Shown piece by piece: positions 56,694 through 64,000 of a stretch of DNA of 64,000 nt. The position numbers and the translations under genes were made by a program. Source of the DNA: Mangrovibacterium marinum (lineage in GTDB: Bacteria; Bacteroidota; Bacteroidia; Bacteroidales; Prolixibacteraceae); the NCBI RefSeq assembly GCF_003046625.1, contig NZ_QAAD01000010.1, forward strand, positions 1 to 64,000. The letters run 5' to 3'. Numbering within the stretch: the first letter of the stretch is position 1; each line of letters opens with the position of its first letter. The notes under the pieces were generated by a model. It worked only from the letters and a program-made list of their open reading frames with translations, did no database searches and was not told where the DNA came from.

Positions 56694-57707
56694 ATGAAAA
56701 GTAGTTCAATAACCATCAAGGATATAGCCCGTATCTTGGGCATATCGCCCTCTACCGTATCACGAGCACTGAAAGATCATCCGGATATTAGTGCCGAGAC
56801 CAAAAAGGCCGTGAATGAGCTGGCCGTGCAGTTAAAATACCAGCCCAATGCCATTGCTTTAAGTTTGAAACAAAACCGAAGTAATACCATCGGGGTGATT
56901 ATCCCCGAAATTGTGCATCATTTTTTCTCGTCGGTCATCAGTGGTATCGAAGATGTGGCCTACGATGCCGGTTTTACGGTGATGATATGCCAGTCGAACG
57001 AAAAGCATGACCGGGAAGTGGCCAATGCCAATATGTTGCTTTCGCATCGGGTGGATGGGGTTTTGGTTTCGGTTGCCAAGGAGTCGACGAATTTCGATCA
57101 CTTAAAACTGTTGAAAGAGAAGGGATTGCCCCTGGTCTTTTTCGACCGGGTAGTGCCTGTTGTTGAGGCCGATTGTGTGGTGATTGATGATGAAGAGGCG
57201 GCATATAAGGCTACCCGCCATTTAATTGAAAACGGGCGTAAGCGAATTGCTCATTTTTCAGGGCCGCGACATTTGCAGATTAGTACAAACCGGAAAAACG
57301 GCTATTTGCGTGCCATCCGCGAAGCTGGGCTGAAAGAGGATGCCGACTTAATTATGGAAGCTGACAATTTTGAAAAAGCCAATAATGCTGTACGGATGCT
57401 GGCTGACCACAATAAGTTGCCCGATGGTATTTTTGCAACCAACGATTTAACGGCCATTGGGGCGATGCAGGCGGCGCAAAAGTTGGGAATAAAAATACCC
57501 GAGCAGATTGCCATTATTGGTTTTAGCGATGGTCGTTTGTCGGGCATTACAAATCCGACCTTATCGTCGGTCGATCAGCATGGCTACGAAATGGGCAGCA
57601 CTGCTACCCGGATTTTGCTGAACCGCATCATGAATCCCGAAGAAGATTTTAAGCCAATTAAGCGGGTTTTACAGGGAGATTTAGTCATTCGCGAGTCTTC
57701 GATTTAA
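56694..57707 (+). CDS. LacI family transcriptional regulator
   Basis: This 337-residue DNA-binding protein has a helix-turn-helix and hinge (residues 5-60, TIKDIARILGISPSTVSRALKDHPDIS, LKYQPNAIALSLKQNRSNTIGVI). A periplasmic-binding-type sugar domain follows, with IISGIEDVAY-like core segments, FFDRVVP, RKRIAHFSGP, GIFATNDLTAIGAMQAAQ and IIGFSDGRLSGITNPTLSSVDQHGYEMG. It sits between the two arms of the alpha-glucan locus. Matching palindromes lie on both sides, so it is the likely regulator of both, responding to a maltose-type sugar or sugar phosphate. Bacteroides uses SusR for this job; here a LacI protein replaces it. Confidence 0.94.
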   Translation: MKSSSITIKDIARILGISPSTVSRALKDHPDISAETKKAVNELAVQLKYQPNAIALSLKQNRSNTIGVIIPEIVHHFFSSVISGIEDVAYDAGFTVMICQSNEKHDREVANANMLLSHRVDGVLVSVAKESTNFDHLKLLKEKGLPLVFFDRVVPVVEADCVVIDDEEAAYKATRHLIENGRKRIAHFSGPRHLQISTNRKNGYLRAIREAGLKEDADLIMEADNFEKANNAVRMLADHNKLPDGIFATNDLTAIGAMQAAQKLGIKIPEQIAIIGFSDGRLSGITNPTLSSVDQHGYEMGSTATRILLNRIMNPEEDFKPIKRVLQGDLVIRESSI

Positions 57708-57736
57708 GAAAAATCATCATTGTTTAATTTTTTTAC

Positions 57737-57748
57737 GCAAACGTTTGA
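57737..57748. promoter_or_regulatory. LacI-family operator upstream of the transporter operon
   Basis: GCAAACGTTTGA holds the 10-bp palindrome CAAACGTTTG (57738-57747) shared with the operator at 56406-56417. It lies about 68 bp upstream of the -33 element of the transporter promoter, a position more typical of activation than of blocking. Confidence 0.75.
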
Positions 57749-57815
57749 AATGATCCTGGCGAGCTGATTTTTGCTTTTTTTTACCTTGAATGTTGATTAA
57801 CAGCATCCTTGAAGA

Positions 57816-57848
57816 TTTGTTTTATTTCGGATTTCCACCTTATATTTG
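57816..57848 (+). promoter_or_regulatory. Promoter of the transporter-pgmB-GH65 operon
   Basis: TTTG (57816-57819), a 21-bp spacer and TATATTTG (57841-57848) match the Bacteroidota promoter consensus fully. It predicts a leader of about 148 nt before the transporter gene. Confidence 0.65.
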
Positions 57849-58002
57849 TTGCAGATCATCCGATAATTTACTTCGATTTTTATTCCGTTTTTCGACTGTT
57901 TACTCAGAATCCGACGCATGCATCTTTCCTTCTTGATTGATGCGTGGGTATTTCAGTTATTCATTAAAAAAGGTTGATAGCCTTTATTCTTAATTAGCGA
58001 AT

Positions 58003-59367
58003 ATGAAGATTAAACCTGCTCTTCGTTTTTGGCAAATCTGGAATGTCAGTTTTGGTTTCCTGGGAATTCAAATCGGTTTCGCATTACAGAGTGCCAATGT
58101 CAGTCGGATACTTTCAAACCTGGGTGCTGATTTGCACTCGCTTTCCTTTTTTTGGTTAGCAGCTCCGGTGATGGGCTTAATTGTCCAGCCGATTGTTGGT
58201 GCGGCAAGCGACCGGACCTGGAACCGCTTTGGCCGTCGTGGCTCCTACATCTTGGGAGGCGCATTTATTGCCGCTGTTGCCATGTGGCTGATGCCCAACT
58301 CGGCTGCCCTGGTGTCGGTTATTCCGCCGCTGGTTTTCGGGGCTTTGATGTTTGCCCTGATGGACGGTTCGTTCAACATTACCATGCAACCTTTTCGGGC
58401 ATTGGTGGCCGATATGGTTCCCGAGGATCAGCGTACGTTGGGCTATTCCGTTCAGAGTTTTCTCATCAATACAGGGGCTGTTGTTGGCTCGGTGTTGCCC
58501 TATTTCCTGACCAATATTTTGCAGGTCAGCAATACGGCAGCCGAAGGCGAAGTACCTCCGTCAGTAATTTGGTCATTCTACATTGGTGGCGCTATTTTAC
58601 TGCTGTCGGTTATCTGGACGGTTTTTAAAACCAAGGAATATCCGCCGGAAGTGTATTGCGCACAAAACGGTATCGATTTCGACGAATGGACCGCGTACGG
58701 CAAGCAAAAAAAGTCGCTGGGCGAAAAGCTGACCAACTTCTGGCATCTGTTTACACAAATGCCTAAAGTAATGGCGCAGTTGGCGGTTGTCCAGTTTTTT
58801 TCGTGGTTTGCGCTCTACATCATGTGGGTGTACACCACGCCGGCAGTTGCGCAACATGCCTTCGGAACACCCATTGGCGATGCCAGCTCGGAGTTGTATC
58901 AGGAAGCCGGTAACTGGGTTGGTGTGCTGTTTGGCGCGTACAGCTTGTTTGCTGCCTTGTTTTCGATTGTGATGACACGTGTTGCCAAGGCGCTGGGACG
59001 GAAAACGACTTATGGAACAGCTCTTCTGCTGGGAGGACTAGGTTATATTTCGATGTACTTTTTCAATACCCCCAATTTATTGATCCTCTCGATGGTTGGC
59101 GTAGGGATTGCCTGGGCAGCCATTCTGGCTATGCCGTATTCAATTCTCTCCGAATCGTTGCCGGCTGATAAAATGGGCGTATACATGGGAATCTTCAATT
59201 TCACCATTGCCGGTCCGCAAATCATCTCGGGCTTTATCGGTGGTTTCATTTTGCGAAGTCTCTTCGGCAACGAGGCGATTTACATGATGATTGTCTGCGG
59301 TATTGCGATGCTATTAGGAGCTTTGGCTGTCAGCACGATTAAAACATCTCGGGAAAAACAACCATGA
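58003..59367 (+). CDS. MFS sugar transporter (SLC45/GPH-like maltose type)
   Basis: This 454-residue inner-membrane protein has about twelve transmembrane segments. The N-terminal half starts RFWQIWNVSFGFLGIQIGFALQSANVSRIL and has the loop PIVGAASDRTWNRFGRRGSYIL, characteristic of maltose/sucrose carriers of this group. The C-terminal half has MPYSILSESLPADKMGVYMGIFNF. The central loop is cytosolic and charged. It would bring maltose or short maltodextrin from periplasm to cytosol. Its stop overlaps the pgmB start by 4 bp (ATGA), which points to translational coupling. Confidence 0.92.
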   Translation: MKIKPALRFWQIWNVSFGFLGIQIGFALQSANVSRILSNLGADLHSLSFFWLAAPVMGLIVQPIVGAASDRTWNRFGRRGSYILGGAFIAAVAMWLMPNSAALVSVIPPLVFGALMFALMDGSFNITMQPFRALVADMVPEDQRTLGYSVQSFLINTGAVVGSVLPYFLTNILQVSNTAAEGEVPPSVIWSFYIGGAILLLSVIWTVFKTKEYPPEVYCAQNGIDFDEWTAYGKQKKSLGEKLTNFWHLFTQMPKVMAQLAVVQFFSWFALYIMWVYTTPAVAQHAFGTPIGDASSELYQEAGNWVGVLFGAYSLFAALFSIVMTRVAKALGRKTTYGTALLLGGLGYISMYFFNTPNLLILSMVGVGIAWAAILAMPYSILSESLPADKMGVYMGIFNFTIAGPQIISGFIGGFILRSLFGNEAIYMMIVCGIAMLLGALAVSTIKTSREKQP

Positions 59368-60044
59368 AAAAAATAGCTGCCTGTTTGTTCGACCTGGACG
59401 GAGTCCTGGTCGATACGGCTCGTTATCACTTTTTAGCCTGGAAAAAACTGGCTGATGAGCTGGGAATTGACTTTACCCTGGAACATAACGAGCTGCTGAA
59501 GGGCGTGAGCCGCATGGATTCACTCGATATTATTCTAAATATCGGAAACCTTCAACTCTCGCAAGAAAAGAAAAATGCACTAGCCGACCAGAAAAACCAG
59601 GTCTATCTGGAGTATATCCTCCAGATGAATGAAGAGGAAATACTACCCGGAGTGAAGGACTTCCTGACTGCCTTGCGGAAACTTGGTGTTGGCGTTGCCT
59701 TGGGATCAGCCAGCAAAAACGCGCCCTTAATTCTGGAGCGACTGAAAATCGGAAATCTGTTCGACGCGGTAATCGACGGGACAAAAGTAAGCAAAGCCAA
59801 GCCGGATCCCGAAGTTTTCCTGAAAGGGGCTGAAGCCTTGGCTGCCAAACCCGCAGCGTGCATCGTTTTTGAAGATGCCATAGCCGGTATCGAGGCTGCC
59901 CGCAATGCCGGTATGATGGCTGTGGGGGTGGGCGATCCGCAAACCCTAAGTCGTGCCAATCTCGTAATTAGCGGATTCCGGGGACTGACTCCTGAACATT
60001 TATTTCAACAAATTAATGAGCACACAACAAAGAAGCGTTTATGA
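59364..60044 (+). CDS. pgmB: Beta-phosphoglucomutase
   Basis: This 226-residue HAD-superfamily enzyme converts beta-D-glucose 1-phosphate to glucose 6-phosphate. The nucleophile Asp10 and general acid Asp12 lie in FDLDGVLVDTARYHFLAWK. The cap domain has ELLKGVSRMDSLDIIL, the substrate-binding GVSR motif of the family. The later HAD motifs are ALGSASKNAPLIL, KPDPEVFL and VFEDAIAGIEAARNAGM. It overlaps both its neighbours by 4 bp, so it is made together with the phosphorylase that supplies its substrate. Confidence 0.95.
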   Translation: MKKIAACLFDLDGVLVDTARYHFLAWKKLADELGIDFTLEHNELLKGVSRMDSLDIILNIGNLQLSQEKKNALADQKNQVYLEYILQMNEEEILPGVKDFLTALRKLGVGVALGSASKNAPLILERLKIGNLFDAVIDGTKVSKAKPDPEVFLKGAEALAAKPAACIVFEDAIAGIEAARNAGMMAVGVGDPQTLSRANLVISGFRGLTPEHLFQQINEHTTKKRL

Positions 60045-62362
60045 AAAACTATATCACACATTCGGAATGGCAGGTTGTTGAAGAAGGATTTGTGCCGAAT
60101 TATAATCGAATCTCGGAGAGCTTGTTCAGCATTGCCAACGGACATACAGGCCAGCGCGCCAACTTTGAAGAAAACTACTCGGGCGATTCGCTGCAGGGAA
60201 ACTATATGGCCGGTGTGTACTACCCGGATAAAACCCGGGTGGGATGGTGGAAAAACGGCTATCCCGAATATTTCGCCAAAATATTGAATGCCGCCAACTG
60301 GATTGGGCTGCGCATCCGCCTGGATGGGGAAGAACTGGATTTGGCAAAAGCCGACGTGGCCGACTTTGTGCGTGTGCTCGATATGCGTACAGCCTTGTTA
60401 ACCCGCAAGTTTACAGCAACCATGCCTTCCGGTAAAAAGATTGAAGTTGTTGCCGAGCGCTTTTTAAGTATCGCTGATAAGGAAATTGGTGCCATCCGTT
60501 ATCGCCTCAAAAGTATCAACTTTACAGGCGCTCTCGGACTTTGTTCTTATATCGATGGCGATATCAGGAATGAAGACTCCAATTACGACGAAAAGTTTTG
60601 GACTGAGACTGATAAATTCACGACTGAAAATCAGGCTTTCTTGTGTATGGAAACCAAGAAAACTTCATTTTTTGTGTGTCACGGTGTTCAAACGCATCTG
60701 TATGTAAATGGTGCCATGGTGAACGCTGCCCGACACCCTTATCAGGACGAAAAATTCGTAGCCAACACTTTTGAGTTGCCCTTGGTTGCCGGCGACGAAA
60801 TTTGCATTGAGAAATACATGGCGGTCAACTCGTCGCTTTACCAGCCTCAGGATGAGCTAATGGATCATGTGAAAGCGAAGCTGGCCGAGGCGGTTGCCTC
60901 CGGCTTCGATAAACTCTTCGAAGCGCATAGCCAAAAGTGGGCGAAGCGTTGGCAAACGGCCGACATTATGGTGCAGGGCGACGTTGCCGCGCAACAGGGA
61001 ATACGCTTCAATATTTTCCAGCTTATGCAAACTTATTCGGGCGACGATGAACGCCTGAATATTGGCCCCAAAGGTTTTACCGGCGAGAAATACGGCGGCG
61101 TAACCTATTGGGATACCGAAGCTTATTGTCTGCCGTTTTTTATGGCGACAGCCCCTCAGCTTATCGCTAAAAATTTATTGCTCTATCGGCATAAGCACCT
61201 GCTGAAAGCCATTGAAAATGCCGCTAAACTGGGTTTTACCGGTGGTGCTGCTTTGTACCCTATGGTAACGATCAATGGTGAAGAATGCCACAACGAATGG
61301 GAGATCACCTTTGAGGAAATCCACCGCAACGGAGCCATTGCTTATGCCATATATAACTATGTCAATTATACCGGCGACCGGGACTATCTGGCGCCTTATG
61401 GTTTTGAAGTGTTACTCGGCATCTCCCGCTTCTGGGCGCAGCGCGTAAACTGGTCGGACGATAAAAATGCGTATGTGATGCTTGGGGTTACCGGTCCCAA
61501 TGAGTATGAAAACAATGTCAATAATAACTTCCACACCAACCGAATGGCGGTATGGACCCTGAAATACACGATGGAAGTGATTGATTTTGTGAAAAAGGAA
61601 CATCCCTACTTGTTTAGTGAGTTAACTCGTAAATGGGCTTTCAACGAGCAGGGGGAAACCGAGCAATGGCGCGATATTGTTGAAAATATGCACTTCCCCT
61701 ACGATTCGAAGCGTGAAATCTTCCTGCAGCAAGACGGCTTTCTCGACAAAGAAATTATCCCGGCTGCCGACCTTGATCCGGCTGAACGCCCGATTCACCA
61801 AAATTGGTCGTGGGACCGCATTTTGCGCTCTTGTTACATCAAACAGGCGGATACCCTGCAAAGTTTCTACTGGTTTCGCCACGACTTTGATCAGGAGACT
61901 TTGCGTCGCCACTTCGATTTTTATGAACCGATCACCGTTCACGAATCGTCCTTGTCATCCTGTATTCACGCAATATTGGCGGCCCGCATTGGGCGCGAGG
62001 AAAAGGCCTACGAAATGTATCTGCGCACGGCCCGCCTCGATTTGGATGACTACAACAACGATACGGAAGACGGGCTGCACGTTACCAGTATGGGCGGAAC
62101 CTGGCTGGCTTTTGTGGAGACTTTCGGTGGACTGGATGTGAAAGACGGGCAACTGTTGTTGAATCCCTTCCTTCCCAAATCGTGGGAGGCTTTTGCGTTC
62201 CGCATTAATTTCCGGGGAGCCCATTTGGAGATTCGCATGGGGAGTGAATTCAAAATTACCAATCACAGTGAGCTTGCTGTAGATGTTGTTGTATGGGGTG
62301 AACAGCACCAACTGAAGGAAAACGGTGAATTGGTGCTGGCGAAAAAATCTGTTGTCCAATAA
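60041..62362 (+). CDS. GH65 phosphorylase, probably maltose phosphorylase
   Basis: This 773-residue cytosolic enzyme splits an alpha-glucoside with phosphate, giving beta-glucose 1-phosphate. It has the N-terminal beta-sandwich (residues 1-270), a helical linker and an (alpha/alpha)6 barrel. The acid Glu488 is in VTGPNEYENNVNNNFHTN, agreeing with the position in known maltose phosphorylases. HEWEITFEEIHRNGAIAYAIYNYV and the end GLHVTSMGGTWLAFVETFGG are family marks. Other GH65 enzymes act on trehalose or kojibiose; maltose is inferred from the sus-type neighbours. Confidence 0.93.
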   Translation: MKNYITHSEWQVVEEGFVPNYNRISESLFSIANGHTGQRANFEENYSGDSLQGNYMAGVYYPDKTRVGWWKNGYPEYFAKILNAANWIGLRIRLDGEELDLAKADVADFVRVLDMRTALLTRKFTATMPSGKKIEVVAERFLSIADKEIGAIRYRLKSINFTGALGLCSYIDGDIRNEDSNYDEKFWTETDKFTTENQAFLCMETKKTSFFVCHGVQTHLYVNGAMVNAARHPYQDEKFVANTFELPLVAGDEICIEKYMAVNSSLYQPQDELMDHVKAKLAEAVASGFDKLFEAHSQKWAKRWQTADIMVQGDVAAQQGIRFNIFQLMQTYSGDDERLNIGPKGFTGEKYGGVTYWDTEAYCLPFFMATAPQLIAKNLLLYRHKHLLKAIENAAKLGFTGGAALYPMVTINGEECHNEWEITFEEIHRNGAIAYAIYNYVNYTGDRDYLAPYGFEVLLGISRFWAQRVNWSDDKNAYVMLGVTGPNEYENNVNNNFHTNRMAVWTLKYTMEVIDFVKKEHPYLFSELTRKWAFNEQGETEQWRDIVENMHFPYDSKREIFLQQDGFLDKEIIPAADLDPAERPIHQNWSWDRILRSCYIKQADTLQSFYWFRHDFDQETLRRHFDFYEPITVHESSLSSCIHAILAARIGREEKAYEMYLRTARLDLDDYNNDTEDGLHVTSMGGTWLAFVETFGGLDVKDGQLLLNPFLPKSWEAFAFRINFRGAHLEIRMGSEFKITNHSELAVDVVVWGEQHQLKENGELVLAKKSVVQ

Positions 62363-62394
62363 ATAGTTAAATTGTAGAAAAAAACGAAAAACCA

Positions 62395-64000
62395 ATGAAA
62401 CGATATTTAATACTTCTGGTGCTGTTCGTTGCGCAGCTCAATTTCCTGATGGCTGCCGGAATCGATCGGGTAGAGCCGATGTTCTGGTGGGTTGGCATGA
62501 AAAATCCGAACGTGCAGCTGATGGTTCACGGCGATAATATCGGGGCTAGTTTCCCCGAAATTAATTATCCCGGAGTGACGATTGAAAGTGTAAGCCGGGT
62601 TGAAAATCCGAACTACCTGTTTGTTGATCTTCAGATCGCGAAAGAGGCACAGCCCGGAAGTTTTGCCATTGTGTTTAAATCCGGTAAAAAGCAGACAGGT
62701 GAATTTCAATACCAATTGAAAGCCCGCGAACCGCAATCGTCGGAACGCATCGGCTTTAACAGTTCGGATGTGATTTACCTGATAACGCCCGATCGCTTTG
62801 CCAACGGTGATCCCGAAAACGACGCCGTGGAAGGGATGAAGGAACAGCCGAACCGGGCCGATAAAGACGGCCGTCACGGTGGCGATTTGAAGGGGATTGT
62901 TGATCACCTCGATTACATTCAGGATTTGGGCTTTACAGCCGTTTGGCTGAACCCGGTCCTGGAGAATAACATGAGCAGCACTTCTTATCACGGTTACTCA
63001 ACCACCGATTTCTACAAAGTTGACCCGCGTTACGGGAGCAACGAGGAATACCTGGAACTTTCGAAAAAACTGAAGGCAAGAGGTATGAAATTGATTATGG
63101 ATATGATTTTCAATCACTGCGGCTCGGAACACTGGTGGATGGACGATATGCCTATGCACGACTGGATTAACAACTATCCGGGATGGAAGCAAACAACGCA
63201 TCGTCGCACGGTCAACCAGGATCCACATGCTTCGGATGCCGACAAAAAGGCCATGTCGGATGGCTGGTTTGTTGAAAGCATGCCCGACTTGAATCAGCGC
63301 AACCCGTTCATGGCAAACTACCTGATCCAAAATTCAATTTGGTGGATCGAGTACGTTGGTTTGGACGGCATCCGCCAGGATACCTGGCCCTACCCGGACA
63401 AAACCATGATGGCCGACTGGACAAAGCGTGTGCTCGAAGAATACCCGAACTTCAATATTGTTGGAGAAGAGTGGAGCGTGAATCCGGCGACCGTGTCGTA
63501 TTGGCAAAAAGGAAAAGTAAACAGCGACGGCTACGAATGTTATCTGCCCAGCCTGATGGACTTTCCCTTGCAAAATGCTGCTGCTCGTGCCATGAATGAT
63601 GATGAGAATTTTGATCATGGCCTGATTGAACTTTATGATGCCTTGTCTAATGACTTTCAATATCCGGATGCCGGCAACCTGGTTGTCTTTCCCGATAATC
63701 ACGATATGTCGCGCTTTTACACGCAGGTTGGTGAGGATGTGAATAAGCTCAAGCTCGGCGTGGCGTACTTCCTGACGACCCGCGGAATTCCACAGATTTA
63801 CTACGGAACTGAGGTGTTGATGAGCAACAAAGGAACCGAAGATCATGGCGTGATCCGCAGCGATTATCCCGGCGGATGGGCCGGAGACTCCGTGAATGCC
63901 TTTACCGGCGAAGGATTGACTGACGCGCAAAAGGACATGCAAAATTATGTTCGAACCATTCAGCAATGGCGGAAAGATAAGGATGTGATTCACAACGGGC
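62395..64000 (+). CDS. GH13 cyclomaltodextrinase/neopullulanase-like enzyme (cut by window end)
   Basis: The first 535 codons are present; the 3' end lies outside the window. A signal peptide (residues 1-20, ending FLMA) precedes an N-terminal cyclomaltodextrinase domain (RVEPMFWWVGMKNPNVQLMVHG). The GH13 barrel has the four signature regions: DMIFNHCGSEH, LDGIRQDTWPY with the nucleophile Asp, IVGEEWS with the acid Glu, and FPDNHDMSR. It would cut imported maltodextrins in the periplasm, as SusA does. It follows the GH65 gene by 32 bp and probably ends the operon or continues it. Confidence 0.92.
   Translation, partial: MKRYLILLVLFVAQLNFLMAAGIDRVEPMFWWVGMKNPNVQLMVHGDNIGASFPEINYPGVTIESVSRVENPNYLFVDLQIAKEAQPGSFAIVFKSGKKQTGEFQYQLKAREPQSSERIGFNSSDVIYLITPDRFANGDPENDAVEGMKEQPNRADKDGRHGGDLKGIVDHLDYIQDLGFTAVWLNPVLENNMSSTSYHGYSTTDFYKVDPRYGSNEEYLELSKKLKARGMKLIMDMIFNHCGSEHWWMDDMPMHDWINNYPGWKQTTHRRTVNQDPHASDADKKAMSDGWFVESMPDLNQRNPFMANYLIQNSIWWIEYVGLDGIRQDTWPYPDKTMMADWTKRVLEEYPNFNIVGEEWSVNPATVSYWQKGKVNSDGYECYLPSLMDFPLQNAAARAMNDDENFDHGLIELYDALSNDFQYPDAGNLVVFPDNHDMSRFYTQVGEDVNKLKLGVAYFLTTRGIPQIYYGTEVLMSNKGTEDHGVIRSDYPGGWAGDSVNAFTGEGLTDAQKDMQNYVRTIQQWRKDKDVIHNG

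Noticed and set aside
56289-56743. Two reverse-strand frames between susC and lacI
   Set aside because: They cover the operator and the lacI start and have no family likeness.
60041-62362. Trehalose phosphorylase assignment for the GH65 gene
   Set aside because: Sequence alone cannot exclude it, but the sus-type neighbours and shared operator favour maltose.

Overview
The window looks like a chromosomal segment of a Bacteroidota bacterium, probably Bacteroidales/Marinilabiliales and Prolixibacteraceae-like (the lineage is an inference). The evidence is SusC/SusD outer-membrane pairs, lipoproteins with Bacteroidota lipoboxes, a type IX secretion C-terminal tail on an amylase, weak or absent Shine-Dalgarno sites, and many TAnnTTTG promoter elements. 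I found no rRNA, tRNA, CRISPR array, phage or transposase gene.

Layout, 1-45 kb: housekeeping and envelope genes, mostly in short operons or alone. In order: an ABC-F ATPase and an RlmB-type rRNA methyltransferase; an ammonium transporter flanked by two paralogous Lrp/AsnC regulators; a YbdG-like mechanosensitive channel; a secreted M64 metallopeptidase; a LOG-family hydrolase; gyrB; an outer-membrane barrel paired with a 1020-residue TPR protein; ftsE; a tiny lipoprotein; a glycosyltransferase; murB; two tandem small exported paralogues; mltG; a flavodiiron protein (fprA); hexuronate genes uxaB-uxaA; an AAA ATPase; transketolase; serA; a UPF0316 protein; prfC; an exported glutamine-amidotransferase-like protein; a novel helical-repeat protein with a GH16-like C-terminal domain; a patatin-Omp85 protein; a YitT protein; rplS; a C69 dipeptidase; and a flavin reductase-rubredoxin fusion.

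Layout, 45-64 kb: a complete alpha-glucan utilisation locus built around a LacI-type regulator. To the left, on the minus strand, lie susC-susD-susE-like, then a terminator-like hairpin, then a T9SS-exported GH13 amylase and a GH97 alpha-glucosidase. To the right, on the plus strand, lie a sugar transporter, beta-phosphoglucomutase, a GH65 phosphorylase and a GH13 cyclomaltodextrinase-like enzyme cut by the window end. Palindromic operators with the core CAAACGTTTG sit upstream of both arms. The predicted route is: starch bound and cleaved at the surface, maltodextrin imported by SusCD, trimmed in the periplasm, maltose carried into the cytoplasm, split by phosphate to glucose plus beta-glucose-1-phosphate, and converted to glucose-6-phosphate.

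The most unusual non-coding features are interleaved inverted repeats (43925-44034), a cluster of GC-rich palindromes (45188-45330), 6-7-bp tandem repeat islands (143-237, 2555-2666, 44095-44128), and a dispersed intergenic repeat present near 22.2 kb and 41.3 kb.
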